From Megaustenia siamemsis (lineage: Eukaryota; Mollusca; Gastropoda; Stylommatophora; Ariophantidae): DNA of 64,000 bases. The stretch is from contig JAVIAB010000139.1 in assembly GCA_032433765.1 (NCBI GenBank), forward strand, positions 44,706,690 through 44,770,689, given 5' to 3'. The position numbers and the translations under genes are program-made. Below the pieces are notes generated by a model, which saw only the letters and a list, made by a program, of their open reading frames with translations, was not told where the DNA came from and did not search any database. Shown one piece after another: positions 44,432 to 56,157 of the stretch; positions within the stretch are counted from its first letter, which is position 1; every line of letters begins with the position of its first letter.

Positions 44432-45452
44432 TAGCTTGTTTCATAAGTCGTGCCCAACTTTTAAAATCAATATCTTTTAAACGCTTTTTGTATTTTTTTC
44501 AAAATTTGCATGTAAAGTTATAATGATTAGAACCCAACAGGGAATTAATTTCATTAAAAACAAACATTTGGTTATTATTATTGCTTATTTGATTTATATA
44601 AATTTATAACGACCCATTGATGTAGTCAAAACTTAGTGTTTACAGTATTTAAGTTAAAAATAGCGATTACAAATCTATACACGGTCAAATTTACGATTTT
44701 GCACGCTTTAAACGTGAGCTATCTGACACAATTAGACACTTTTAGAAAACACGAGGCATTGTGTGTTCCATTTCCGTTCTTTCATAGGTGTAGACGTGGA
44801 ACGCTAACATTTATCATGAGTCTTAAAATGAAATTCTGCAGTTTACAAAACATCGCAATAAAAATGTATGACTATTTTTGCAAAGAGGCTAAACGAGGAA
44901 GATTATTTCATTCTTTAGAAAACCCTGAGAATAGGACAAGACACATTTTGGATTTATCTAAACGGTCATTTAATCGCTGGATTCAAGCACGTGACTGTCA
45001 ATGTTCCAAATATACAAAATCACAAGGAAGAGCAAAAATGTTGGATAATTTCGACAAACGGTCCTTTTCAGGACCACACAACTATGAAAATTGGGCATAC
45101 AGGTATACCTTGATATTATCGTCCGTCCTCGAACTGAGCAGACAATAATTATCCTGGTGCTTTGTTTTATCCAGTTATTTCCCATTACGGCCACGCCTTT
45201 ACCTAGTGAAAATTAATCGTAGACCAGCAACTACGGTAATTTCTATTCTTTAGGGCTTCACAATTTACAATTTTGACAAACATCAAAGAGATATCGCCGC
45301 TTTAAGAAAACTGCAGCTGCAAGATATTTGTTAAATATACATTTAAAGGGTCTTTTGCATTCTAATAACATTTGGAAAATTTCAAAAGTATTTAACAAAT
45401 GGTTAGAGAGTAATAGCGTTTTGAAGTTGGGCATATGTTTTGAAACGAGCTA
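44432..45452 (+). mobile_element. TE-2 deletion derivative, about 1.0 kb
   Basis: It shares both ends and most flanking internal sequence with 19349-21462: TAGCTTGTTTCATAAGTCGT at the left, AAGTTGGGCATATGTTTTGA and AACGAGCTA at the right, TA at 44430-44431 and 45453-45454. It lacks the part matching 19975-21065, about 1,091 bp covering most of the transposase. Only the N-terminal transposase segment remains (44818-45053). It could move only with enzyme supplied in trans. Confidence 0.93.
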
Positions 45453-45741
45453 TAGAACGAAAGCTGCAGTTATCCTGAACTTGCCGTCAGAAAGAAAAAA
45501 AACACACACAAACACACAACATACACAGGCCCACTTAACGGATGAACGCTAAGAAGGGCTTACAGAAACAAAAAAAACAAGTTTCTTGACTGCTCTGGAC
45601 TAACACGCGTCTACCTTTATTTCTAGGACACCAGTTGTCTTATTATTTACTCAAACGAGGAAGCGTGTTAATTTTTTTCTAGATAACCATCTACATTATC
45701 ATTAGCTCTGTGCACCAAGGATTTTAGTTTTCTAATTGGAC

Positions 45742-45816
45742 AATAGGTAGAAATGGATAGAAGGAGAAGAAAACTAACGATGAAGTCTTAAAAGAACTAA
45801 AAATTAAAAGAGTACT
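45742..45816 (+). mobile_element. LINE-A copy 5, left piece
   Basis: ATAGGTAGAAATGGATAGAA and GATGAAGTCTTAAAAGAACT match the RIGRNGWKEKKTNDEVLK coding region of LINE-A. It stops at TTAAAAGAGTACT, where LINE-B is inserted, and continues at 46488. Confidence 0.88.
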
Positions 45817-46474
45817 CATCATCATCATCATCAAGTACCGGGCCTGCTGGCGTAGGTGATCATGTCTCTCCACAACTTTCGATCTCGGCAGCTATTTATC
45901 ATTTCTGTTGTTGACCTTCTGCCAAACCATTCTCTTAAGCTGTCTGTAATTTTTTTTATCTTTGCTTCCCTCTATCTCTTCGTCCCTCAATTTTTCCAGT
46001 TGTTACAATATATTCCAGTTGTTCTCTTCTCATTATATGGCCAAAAAATGATGATTGTTTCTTCCTAATATTGGAAATAAGCTCTCTTTTTGCTTTGACC
46101 TCTCTCAGAACATCTTCATTACTCTTCTTAGCTGTCCATGGTACTCTCAACATTCTTCTGTAAAACCACATTTCTACAGACTCCATTGATTTTCTTGTCT
46201 GTTGTCCTTTTGTCCATGATTCGCATCCATAAGTTAAGACTGGCTCTACACAACAATTAAGAACACTTTTTCTTGTTTCTGTTGTCAAAAATGGATTGCA
46301 TAGTATCTTCCTCATTTTTTTGGAAAGCTGCTTTTGCCTGAGCCATTCCGCACCTCACCTCTTGTGTACATCTTCCGTCTGAGGTTAACAAAGTTCCCAA
46401 ATATTTAAATTCATTTACCTGTTTTAATATTGTTCCACTTGTCTTTATTTTGCACTGAGGTGATGTCTTTTTCT
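45817..46474 (-). mobile_element. LINE-B copy nested in LINE-A
   Basis: Minus-strand coding (46315-45956) reads MRKILCNPFLTTETRKSVLN, then VLTYGCESWTKGQQTRKSME, then FYRRMLRVPWTAKKSNEDVL and SFFGHIMRREQLEYIVTTGK. The (ATC)n 3' tail is at 45817-45833. The 13-bp target duplication TTAAAAGAGTACT sits at 45804-45816 and 46475-46487. This is the longest LINE-B copy in the window; the frame is open over 119 codons, so it is one of the younger copies. Confidence 0.92.
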
Positions 46475-46487
46475 TTAAAAGAGTACT

Positions 46488-46743
46488 ACTAAAAACAATT
46501 CAAACAAGACAAAAGCGATTTTTGGACCATGTTAAAAGACACAACAACCTACTAAAAGCAATCATGGAGTGGAAAATACAAGGTAAAAGAGGCAGAGGCA
46601 GACCAAGACTAACATGGACGAGTAACATCAAAAGATGGACAAATCAGCCTATGATAACCTACATCATCAAAGCAAGAGACAGAGCAGAATGGCGCTCCAT
46701 GGTAGCCAACCTTCGTCGCGGAGATGGCACTCGATGATGATGA
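46488..46743 (+). mobile_element. LINE-A copy 5, right piece with (GAT)n tail
   Basis: It continues the interrupted LINE-A: HVKRHNNLLKAIMEWKIQGK, then RGRGRPRLTWTSNIKRWTNQ, ending EWRSMVANLRRGDGTR and GATGATGAT. Confidence 0.9.
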
Positions 46744-47519
46744 ATTGGGCAAACTATAGCGAACTTTGGGTATTGTTATTGTTGTATCTGGGGTCATAGG
46801 ACATACCTGTAGTACACAGAGGGTGGAAGAGATCGTGGATACTGGCACGTACATCAAGTAACTTCAATCTTCATCTTATCTCTGCTTGTTATCTGGGGAC
46901 CAAAATAACCCCAGTCCGTGCTTTAAACATCTTGAAACAGTAAAAGTGCACTGTAGGTTGAATGATCTACAAGTAGTGCGACTTTCTCTCTGTCACGGTA
47001 TGACTAATTCATTTTTTGCACAAAATCGTGTGAACTTAAATTCAACAGAATGTGAGATAATGTTTGTTATAAATAATAAATAATAAATACAATTATAAAA
47101 TTGTTTATGTGAAGCATTTAAGAATTAAAAAAATAATTGACGACTTAAGTTGATGTCTGTCATTTTGACGGAAAAAATTTAATAAATATTCGGTTGGAAT
47201 CAGACGGCTGTGCTTTTTCCAGCAATTACTGATTTGAAATAAGTGAAATGGAAGACGTAGTCATATTGGGTATGTCTCTGTTTTTAGGTTGAGCATGTAA
47301 AATAGCTTGCGGCAGTTGAAAGTAAGAAAAACAGGTTGTATGTCGCTGCTTGGATAAATACATGGCAGTACAATTTATAAAGCATTGTTAAGCTGAGGTG
47401 GGTGATCATGTTTCTTCGTAAATTTCTATCTCTGTAGTTACACCTATTACTACATTGCTTCAGTAGCTCCTTCCAATGCATCCTACCAGAGCAAATATAG
47501 TCTGTATAACACACATCTG
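46744..47519. other. No recognised feature
   Basis: AT-rich flank before the 30-bp array. A short SINE-4-like piece (GCAGTTGAAAGTAAGAAAAA near 47312) may be present. Confidence 0.45.
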
Positions 47520-48906
47520 AGCAAGAACACACCATGTACAATACACATCTGAGAAACAACATACTCTGTACAACACCGCTGAGGAACAACACACTCTGTA
47601 CAACACAGCTGAGGAACAACACACTCTGTACAACACAGCTGAGGAACAACACACTCTGTACAACACAGCTGAGGAACAACATACTCTGTACAACACAGCT
47701 GAGCAACAACATACTTTGTACTACAACACAGGGCTGAGGAACAACACACTCTGTACAACACAGCTGAGGAACAACACACTCTGTACAACACAACTGAGGA
47801 ACAACACACTCTGTACAACACAGCTGAGTAACAACATACTCTGTACAACACAGCTGAGGAACAACACACTCTGTACAACACAGCTGAGTAACAACATACT
47901 CTGTACAACACAGCTGAGGAACAACACACTCTGTACAACACAGCTGAGTAACAACATACTCTGTACAACACAGCTGAGGAACAACACACTCTGTACAACA
48001 CAGCTGAGTAACAACATACTCTGTACAACACAACTGAGGAACAACACACTCTGTACAACACAGCTGAGTAACAACATACTCTGTACAACACAGCTGAGGA
48101 ACAACACACTCACACTCTGTACAACACAGCTCAGGAACAACACACTCTGCACAAGAACACACAGCTGAGGAACAACACACTCACACTCTGTACAACACAG
48201 CTGAGGAACAACACACTCTGTACAACAACACACAGCTGAGGAACAACACACTTATTACAACAATACACAGATGAGAAGCAACACACTCTGTACAACACAG
48301 CTAAGAAGCAACACACTCTGTACAACACAGCTGAGGAGCAACACACTCTGTACAACAACACACAGATTAGGAACAACATACTCTGTACAACAACACACAG
48401 CTGAGGAACAACACACTCTGTACAATACAGCTGAGCAACAACATACTCTGTACAACACTGCTGAGCAACAACATACTCTGTACAACAATACACAGCTGAG
48501 GAACAACATACTCGGTACAACACAGCTGTGCAACAATATACTCTGTACAACACAGCTGAGCAACAACATACTCTGTACAACAATACACAACTGAGGAACT
48601 ACATACTCTGTACAACAATACACAACTGAGGAACTACATACTCTGTACAACAATACACAACTGAGGAACTACATACTCTGTACAACAATACACAACTAAG
48701 GAACAACATACTCTGTACAACAATACACAACTAAGGAACAACATACTCTGTACAACAATACACAACTAAGGAACAACATACTCTGTACAACAATACACAA
48801 CTGAGGAACTACATACTCTGTACAACACAGCTGAGCAACAACATACTCTATACAACAACACACAGCTGAGGAACAACACACTCTGTACAACACAGCTGAG
48901 CAACAA
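47520..48906. repeat. 30-bp tandem array, about 45 copies
   Basis: The unit is AACACAGCTGAGGAACAACA followed by CACTCTGTAC. From about 47820 to 48110, GAGGAACAACACACT and GAGTAACAACATACT units alternate, giving a 60-bp higher-order unit. Units of 33 bp (AACAACACACAG) become common beyond 48220. All six frames are largely open as a consequence of period and composition. Confidence 0.95.
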
Positions 48907-48999
48907 AGTAACCTTTACAAGAAAGGCCATAAGCTGTCAAGAGCGACAATCTCACTGCTACAAGGGATTATATCATCACCATCATAATCTCTTACGTTA

Positions 49000-49620
49000 T
49001 TTATCTTCAACGTTATTTCTACCTTCCTTCCTACCTTCCTTTTTTCCTCATCCTGTAACTCTGGAGGTCGTGGGGGCACAATTGACAGACGTCGTCAAAT
49101 TTGTCCATGTATTGTTTAACAGTCATTCTTGTAAGAAAAGTGTGGGGGTGGGGGGGGGGGGAGAGAGAGAAGAGGACTGCTAATTTGAGGGCTGTCCTTT
49201 CTGTGATGTCATATTCCCATCTCTTTCTCTGTCTTCATCTTTTTGTTCCTTTCATATTTCCTTGCAGAATGGTCTTGGTCAGTCCAGATGATGGCAATTC
49301 TTGACCAAACCATTTAATTCTACGTTTCTCCACAAAAATCAAAGCATCATCATGTACTCCAATTGTTTATTGTATCATTTTGGCATCTTTTATCTCCTGA
49401 TATGATCTGAGTAAGAGATACCCAAAACAGTTCGACAACATTTTATTTCCTTAGTTTTTAATGTTATTGTGTTGCTCTGCTGTAAGAGTCTATATTTCAC
49501 AAGCGAATAGAAAAATGGATAAAACAAGAGTTAACATCAGCCTGATTTTTAGAGGCAAGAGTAATGTTATTGATTTCCTACTAAACCATTTCTGCTTGGA
49601 ACGCTAGTCTGTCTGTCCTC
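49000..49620 (-). mobile_element. LINE-K 3' region, decayed
   Basis: The minus strand near 49310-49180 reads ELPSSGLTKTILQGNMKGTK and then RQRKRWEYDITERTALKLA. This matches the well-known LINE tail pattern GLAKTILQG...GRQ(K/R)KRWED.I.EWT. The 3' end near 49090-49061 corresponds to the …VVPQRP… terminus. Stops are numerous. Confidence 0.65.
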
Positions 49621-49910
49621 TCCAGGGCTAGATCTTCCCAGCACCAACAAACACCTGATGGTTCTCACCTGCAACTACCTGGACGTATTAACGATCTTGC
49701 CATTCCATCTATTTCTTTCGTCAGTGTTTATTATGAATTCCCTTATTGACCACCTACCTTGCCGCCTTGCTAAATAGTAGAGAACCTACGCTCTTTGTCT
49801 TCCTTTGTCTCAACTTATTTCCCTCCACCCACCCAATCTTCCATGTTGCGAAATTTTAGAGTTGTCTACTCATAACATGGTCACAGAAGAAGGGCTGTCT
49901 TCAGCTGATA
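49621..49910. other. Probable continuation of decayed LINE sequence
   Basis: No clear motif; composition resembles the adjacent LINE-K region. Confidence 0.3.
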
Positions 49911-50350
49911 TGAGAGTTTAAAAGCTCTCTTTCTTTTCTGGCATCTCTAAGGACTTTATCTGACAGAGTTTAAAAGTTTTCTTTCTTTTCTGGCATCTCT
50001 AAGGACTTTATCTGACAGAGTTTAAAAGTTTTCTTTCTTTTCTGGCATCTCTAAGGACTTTATCTGACAGAGTTTAAAAGTTTTCTTTCTCTTCTGGCAT
50101 CTCTAAGGACTTTATCTGACAGAGTTTAAAAGTTTTCTTTCTCTTCTGGCATCTCTCAGGACTTTATCTGACAGAGTTTAAAATCTTTCCTTCTCTTATG
50201 GCATCTCTCAGGACTTTATCTGATAGAGTTTAAAAGTTTTCTTTCTCTTCTGGCATCTCTCATGACTTTATCTGACAGAGTTTAAATACTTTCTTTCTCT
50301 TTTGGCCTCTATCAGAACGTTTTCTGACAGAATTTACAATTTTTGTTTTT
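49911..50350. repeat. 52-bp tandem array, about 8 copies
   Basis: The unit contains GAGTTTAAAAGTTTTCTTTC, TTTTCTGGCATCTCTAAGGA and CTTTATCTGACA. The first copies are nearly identical; the last two are diverged. Confidence 0.92.
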
Positions 50351-51054
50351 ATTCTGATCTTTCTCAGGACTTAGTCATTGCTATTTTTAACTGATCATTG
50401 TATTTGAAATATATATAATGCAGAATAACATTAACACTGTTAGTTACAATTTTTATATACCCTTGCTTGTAAACCACTATCTACAACAACATTAGAATCT
50501 AGAACAAAACCAGTATCTAAAACATTAGAATCTAGAACCAACGTGAGCAACTACAAAAACATTACAATTCTAGAATATAGCAACATTAGCATCTACACAA
50601 AACTGGAATCTCTAACAAAATTATAATCTACAACATTAAAATCTACAGCAACATTTGTATTTACCACAATAACCAAAGCTCATTTACACAATATCTTCTC
50701 TATTATGTTCAAATCAATTTACAAGCCCGTCGGGCGGTAAGACATCCCAGGTTAACATTTAGCTTTTATTAACTATAACAAGCAGTGGCTCCTAATCAAA
50801 CAGGTCAATGAGTCCTCCAGGTAAATGATTCAAGGTCAAGGTCTGGACTATATTTTCAAAGTCAAACAAAGAGTAACAAACATGACTGACTACGGACGAT
50901 CGGTCTGTCAATGTAATTTTTGTTCACTAAATAATCGGGACTAACGCAACGTATACACGTTCAGCTCCCCAGTAAATATGTAATGACCTGTAAGAGGTTG
51001 GGGTGGGGGAAAGGGGGCAGTTCCCACAACAGAGTTTCGTACTGAAAACAAAAT
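50351..51054. other. No gene; degenerate repeat at 50475-50670
   Basis: Variants of AACATTAGAATCTA(G/C)A recur irregularly, suggesting an old tandem array. Nothing else seen. Confidence 0.5.
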
Positions 51055-51260
51055 GCGTTCGTGCGTGTATGTGTGTGATAGGTGTGTGTTGTGTGTGTGT
51101 GCTGTGTTGTGTATGTGAGTCTGTTGTGTGTGTATGTGTTGTATTTGTGTGCCTGAGTTGCGTGTGTGTCATCATCTGGTGTGTGTGTTTTATTGTATGT
51201 CTGTGTGTATTGTGTGTATGTGTTTGCTGCGTGTCTGTATTGTGTGTGTGTGTGTGTAAG
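51055..51260. repeat. (TG)n-rich imperfect microsatellite
   Basis: TG runs interrupted by TATG, TTG and CTG over about 200 bp, ending in a pure TG run at 51241-51257. Confidence 0.9.
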
Positions 51261-51345
51261 CGAAGGAGGGTGTGAGTTAATGTTTCGAGTAACGTCACGT
51301 GAGAAGACCCTACAAAAGGGAAAGGCGAAACGAACACTATACAAT

Positions 51346-51862
51346 ACAATCCTCATCCAAACGTTGTGCTACCAACGCCAGATCTGGACCCTACAATACA
51401 ATCTTCATCCCAACATTGTGTTACCAATGCCAGACCTGGACCCTACAATACAATCTTCATCCCTACATTGTGCTACCAATATCAGACCTGGACCCTACAA
51501 TACAATCTTCATCCCAACATTGTGCTACCAATGCCAGACCTGGACCCTACAATACAATTTTTATCCCAACGTTGTGCTACCAATGCCAGACCTGGACCTT
51601 ACAATACAATCTTCATCCCAACGTTATGCTACCAATGCCAGACCTGGACCCTACAATATAATCTTCATCCTAACGTTGTGCTACCAATGCCAGACCTGGA
51701 CTTTACGATACAATCTTCATCCCAACGTTGTGCTACCAATGCCAGACCTGGACCCTACAATACAATCTTCATCCCAACGTTGTGCTACCAATGCCAGACC
51801 TGACCCTACAATACAATTTTCATCCCAACGTTGTGCTACCAATGCCAGACCTGGACCCTAGA
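51346..51862. repeat. 52-bp tandem array, about 10 copies
   Basis: The unit contains ACAATACAATCTTCATCCCA, ACGTTGTGCTACCAATGCCA and GACCTGGACCCT. One unit near 51800 lacks one G. It is unrelated in sequence to the 52-bp array at 49911. Confidence 0.93.
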
Positions 51863-52250
51863 AGCAAGAACAATAAGAAAAAATAACATCTACTGGGATG
51901 AAATGTGTTAGACGAATGATAGGAAACAGTCTGAGAGATAACATCAGAAATGAAGAACTGAGAAAAAAGCTAGGAATATCCCCCGCTATAGAATAAATAA
52001 GGAAACAACAGATAAAATGGTTTGGCCACGTGACAAGGTAGAAAGATCAAAACACAACACAACGAGCCTTCAATAAACGTTGTGGGAATATCAGACCCAA
52101 GGGTCGACCACGAAAAAGATGGATCAATATAATATTAGAAGTACTAGGAAACATAATAGCAACAGAGGCGAACAGAAGAGCAAAGAACGCACATTATATC
52201 TCCCCTCGACGCTGAAAAGCAAATGATGAAGGGAAGAGGAAGAAGTCTCA
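51863..52250 (+). mobile_element. LINE-H 3' fragment
   Basis: The + strand reads MKCVRRMIGNSLRDNIRNEE, LRKKLGISPAIE, QIKWFGHVTR, then NIRPKGRPRKRWINIILEVL and ANRRAKNAHYISPRR. This is the C-terminal tail of an endonuclease/RT LINE (KWFGHV.R...GRPRKRW). In-frame stops at three or more places. Confidence 0.75.
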
Positions 52251-52675
52251 TTTACTGCTACAATCAAAGCTCAACAACTGTGTTCCGTCCCTTTCTTGTG
52301 TGCATCTGACATCTCCATACTAATCAAGCCTTACAAGCTTGGCATGGGATTGAAGCCTTCGTTTCTTCAATATCAATAGAAGGGGAAAAAAAGATTATAT
52401 TAAATATATCAACTGTTTTTGTAATAGTTATTTAACCATACAGGTGCGAGTTTAACTGTTAATATTATTATTTATTTTATGATTGCATTAGCTATAACCA
52501 TGTTAACGGGGGTAGGGGGTGGGGGATGCTAATTTTATCAGTCTGCTAAAATAAGTACAACTTTATGTTTAATGGTTTGAAAGTGTGTCTTATCGGGCAA
52601 AGTCTAACTAATGACATTAAAAAAACCGAGCTGTTATTGAAAACTCAGGAGTAAGAATGATAAGTGTGGCTGAAA
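52251..52675. other. No recognised feature
   Basis: AT-rich flank with a G-rich patch at 52509-52527. Confidence 0.5.
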
Positions 52676-53840
52676 TATACTAATTAGATGCTAGGTGAGA
52701 AAAGGTGAAAGGTGCGATTCAAATATACTAATTAGATACTTGGTGAGAAAAGGTGAAAGGTGTGATTCAAATATACTAATTAGATACTTGGTGAGAAAAG
52801 GTGAAAGGTGTGATTCAAATATGCTAATTAGATACTTGGTGAGAAAAGGTGAAAGGTGTGATTCAAATATCAAATATACTAATTAGATACTTGGTGAGAA
52901 AAGGTGAAAGGTGTGATTCAAATATGCTAATTAGATACTTGGTGAGAAAAGGTGAAAGGTGTGATTCAAATATGCTAATTAGATACTTGGTGAGAAAAGG
53001 TGAAAGGTGTGATTCAAATATACTAATTAGATACTTGGTGAGAAAAGGTGAAAGGTGTGATTCAAATATACTAATTAGATACCTGGTGAGAAAAGGTGAA
53101 AGGTGTGATTCAAATATGCTAATTAGATACTTGGTGAGAAAAGGTGATAGGTATGATTCAAATATGCTAATTAGATACTTGGTGAGAAAAGGTGAAAGGT
53201 GTGATTCAAATATCATATATACTAATTAGATACTTGGTGAGAAAAGGTGAAAGGTGTGATTCAAATATGCTAATTAGATACTTGGTGAGAAAAGGTGAAA
53301 GGTGTGATTCAAATATGCTAATTAGATAATTGGTGAGAAAAGGTGAAAGGTGTAATTCAAATATACTAATTAGATACTTGGTGAGAAAAGGTGAAAGGTG
53401 TGATTCAAATATGCTAATTAGATACTTGGTGAGACAAGGTGAAAGGTGCGATTCAAATATACTAATTAGATAATAGGTGAGAAAAGGTGAAAGGTGTGAT
53501 TCAAATATGCTAATTAGATACTTGGTGAGAAAAGGTGAAAGGTGTGATTCAAATATACTAATTAGATAATTGTTGAGAAAAGGTGAAAGGTGTGATTCAA
53601 ATATACTAATTAGATACTTGTTGAGAAAAGGTGAAAGGTGTGATTCAAATATGCTAATTAGATACTTGTTGAGAAAAGGTGAAAGGTGTGACTAAATATG
53701 CTAGATAGATCTTTTGTGAGAAAAGGTGAAAGGTGTGACTCAAATATGCTAGTTAGATTCATGGTGAGAAAAGATAAAAGGTGTGACTCAAATATGTTAG
53801 TTAGATTCATGGTGAGAAAAGGTGAAAGACGTGATTGTTG
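52676..53840. repeat. 48-bp tandem array, about 24 copies
   Basis: The unit contains AAATATACTAATTAGATACT, TGGTGAGAAAAGGTGAAAGG and TGTGATTC. Copies near 52861 and 53204 carry the same 7-bp insertion after CAAATAT, exactly seven units plus 7 bp (343 bp) apart. Right-end units (53690-53835) are more diverged. Confidence 0.95.
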
Positions 53841-53847
53841 TTGTTGT

Positions 53848-54166
53848 TGCGTTCGCCTGCTTTTTCGTCTGACGAAGTCCCTAGAGACTAGGAACTGAAT
53901 TTTGCGCGTAAATCCATTTTTCCTTGGCAGCCGTGTGCAAAGGGGTCCCTCGCCGCACAGGCAGATAACTCCGACTTCGGAGGTACTCATGTTTTTTCCG
54001 TCGATGAGTAATTGACGTTTCAAGCCGAGCCTCGCTGCTGAGACCAGGGGTGATTGTCGCATAGAGAAATCATAAATAAAAATTCCAACCAGTGTAGCCG
54101 AGATTTGAACCCACAACCTCTTTGTCCCGAGACTTGCGTCTTGCCTCGAGACCAACCAGTCCCCCA
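53848..54166 (-). mobile_element. SINE-3 copy
   Basis: It begins CGTTCGCCTGCTTTTTCGTC and holds TGACGAAGTCCCTAGAGACT, CGTCGATGAGTAATTGACGT and the head GAGACCAACCAGTCCCCC at the right end. It is preceded by a GTT run (53835-53850) that is the A-rich/(AAC)n tail in sense orientation. Confidence 0.87.
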
Positions 54167-54425
54167 TGGACTTGGAACATGAGGAAACTGCAACAAGGAA
54201 CACTTTTCATGCACAGCCTGCAAAGGTTCCTGCCGCCTATCCACCATATACCCCGAAGTTCACGTCCTCCCGAAAGTGATGGATCGTCATATTTCTTTAA
54301 AAATGTATAGCGCTTGATGATGTTAGGCCATCGTTGTTGACTCCAATTTCGAACATATAAACACACAGTTAGTCGTCAGATAATTCCCGTAGTACATCAA
54401 ACAACAGACCGTAAGATTAGCGTAC
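54167..54425 (+). repeat. Family E, 3' half
   Basis: ATGAGGAAACTGCAACAAGG, CCGCCTATCCACCATATACC and GCTTGATGATGTTAGGCCAT align with 5400-5630. The 5' half is replaced by SINE-3. Confidence 0.78.
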
Positions 54426-55059
54426 GGCCTGTCTAGGGATTTACGATGAGCCATTACGATGACGTAGCACACATAATAATGTCGGACGCACTACAATGAC
54501 GCGCTCTTTAGAATCCTGATTACTATAGTGAATGTAGCCTACGACGAACAGAACACGGTGCAAATTCCCCAAAGAGATAAAACTGCGGCTGACGAAGCAT
54601 TTCACATTAATGAATAACATGGAAATAACTTGCGTCAAGCAAATCCAACAAGGGTCATTAGCAGCACCAATGTAACATAAAGCTCAGAACAAGCGATCGA
54701 GAGAACGTGGACTAGATCCGCCATCTTAGAAACCAAAGGTGTGATTGAAATATACCACAAGATGATTCGGGGCTCGCTAGTTTTAGAAGGCAACTCAACA
54801 ATAAGACGAATAATTAATAACGTTTGTCTTCACTCCAGTACCTTCTAGCTGTAATCAGTCATCCATGAATGAGACTTTGGGAGCATGTCCTGGAGTTCGA
54901 ACAGGAATCTGTGATCTCCCTTCTCTTACCATCTCCCACCCAAAGACATTTTACAAGTAAAAGTAAAGGTTACGCCTTAAGGTATACGGGATATATAATG
55001 TTAGTGACAAATTTCTGTGATCAACAGTATATTTTATGGATGAGATGGATTCATGCCAG
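54426..55059. other. No gene; possible SINE-1 relic at 54957-55015
   Basis: AAGTAAAGGTTACGCC and GGGATATATAATGTTAGTGA weakly match the SINE-1 3' end. At 54736-54756, AAAGGTGTGATTGAAATATA resembles the 48-bp array unit. Confidence 0.4.
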
Positions 55060-55515
55060 ATAGCCATACTTTCAACCCAGTACATTTGACCGGACTTCCG
55101 TTCAATATATCGGATAGGCGACAGGAAACGTTGTGGTTCTGTCTGAAAAGTATTCCTTGTTGCAGTTTATTCATATTCCAAGTCCGGCTTGCTATCGGAG
55201 CTACTGAGATTAGTGTTATATGCACACCGTCAGCTGTGTTTTTCATCCGGATAGTTTATATCCGATATTCCGATTACTTACGATGAATGATGATATCGTA
55301 TGGCGAACGTTCAATTCAGTTCACTTTTAGTGCTGCTTGGTTTATGTCTTTTGGCGTGTGCTGTGACCGCTATGATGGGGACTGCAGCTGCATTTCTTTG
55401 TTTAAATCGTTCAGTGAGATTAGATGATAATTTTGATGAATCCACTGGCACAGGCGGTTAAGCAATTATGGATGTTAATTCGTTTGCAGTGATGCCGGGG
55501 CCTTCGACTGACTAC
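55060..55515 (-). repeat. Family E, inverted copy
   Basis: GGATAGGCGACAGGAAACGT, TTCCTTGTTGCAGTTTATTC and CCACTGGCACAGGCGGTT, then TGATGCCGGGGCCTTC, are the reverse complement of 5080-5500 in reverse order. It nearly spans the element. Confidence 0.8.
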
Positions 55516-56157
55516 AACTACATCTGACTTCAGCACGGAGCTTTTTAGTACCATATAGCCCTTCCTCTCCATCCTTACACATTTGGTCAGAATAGACTGG
55601 TTGATCTGTTTCTATGAGCATCGCGAAAAGGTGAAGCAGCATCTGGAAAAATCTGGTTCACCGATCCTGTTGCCAGCCATCATCAATGAGCCACTTACAG
55701 TTTCCAGCCCTGACAGGCGGCTTAGCCCACTTTAACTTTTTCCTTACGGAAGCTTTTTATCGACGCAACAGAAGAGATTTCAGAGACAACATTTTTAATG
55801 GATTGAAGAATCAATCTACATATTTATATTGCTCTAACATATAACGTATTATATATGAATTTTAGATAATTGAGCAAGGAATTAGATTTCACAAATATCA
55901 AGATGATACAAGATATGTAAAAAGAATATGGTTTGATGGCGTTCACACTAATCAAATTGAGCGTGGCGCACAGTGCGGCGAAACGTACAGAATGAGTTAA
56001 AGGCCTAGTCAAGAAGAATGAGGAAGAGGAATCTATATATTAATTATCAGGTGAACGTCATAAATAAAGAGAAATGTGATGACTATGGGGACAGGAAAAA
56101 AGTCATTAATAGTGGAGAAAAGTGGGGGCTGTAAACAGATTTCATGTTATAAAAAAG
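55516..56157. other. No recognised feature
   Basis: No open frame or repeat match noticed. Confidence 0.5.

Noticed and set aside
47284..48653. Cysteine-rich frames (CCSSAVLYRV repeats) as toxin or metallothionein-like peptides
   Set aside because: They are translations of a 30-bp satellite in arbitrary frames. No signal peptide or conserved Cys framework, and three frames look equally 'coding'.
49911..51862. Common origin of the two 52-bp arrays
   Set aside because: Equal period only; the unit sequences show no alignment beyond chance.
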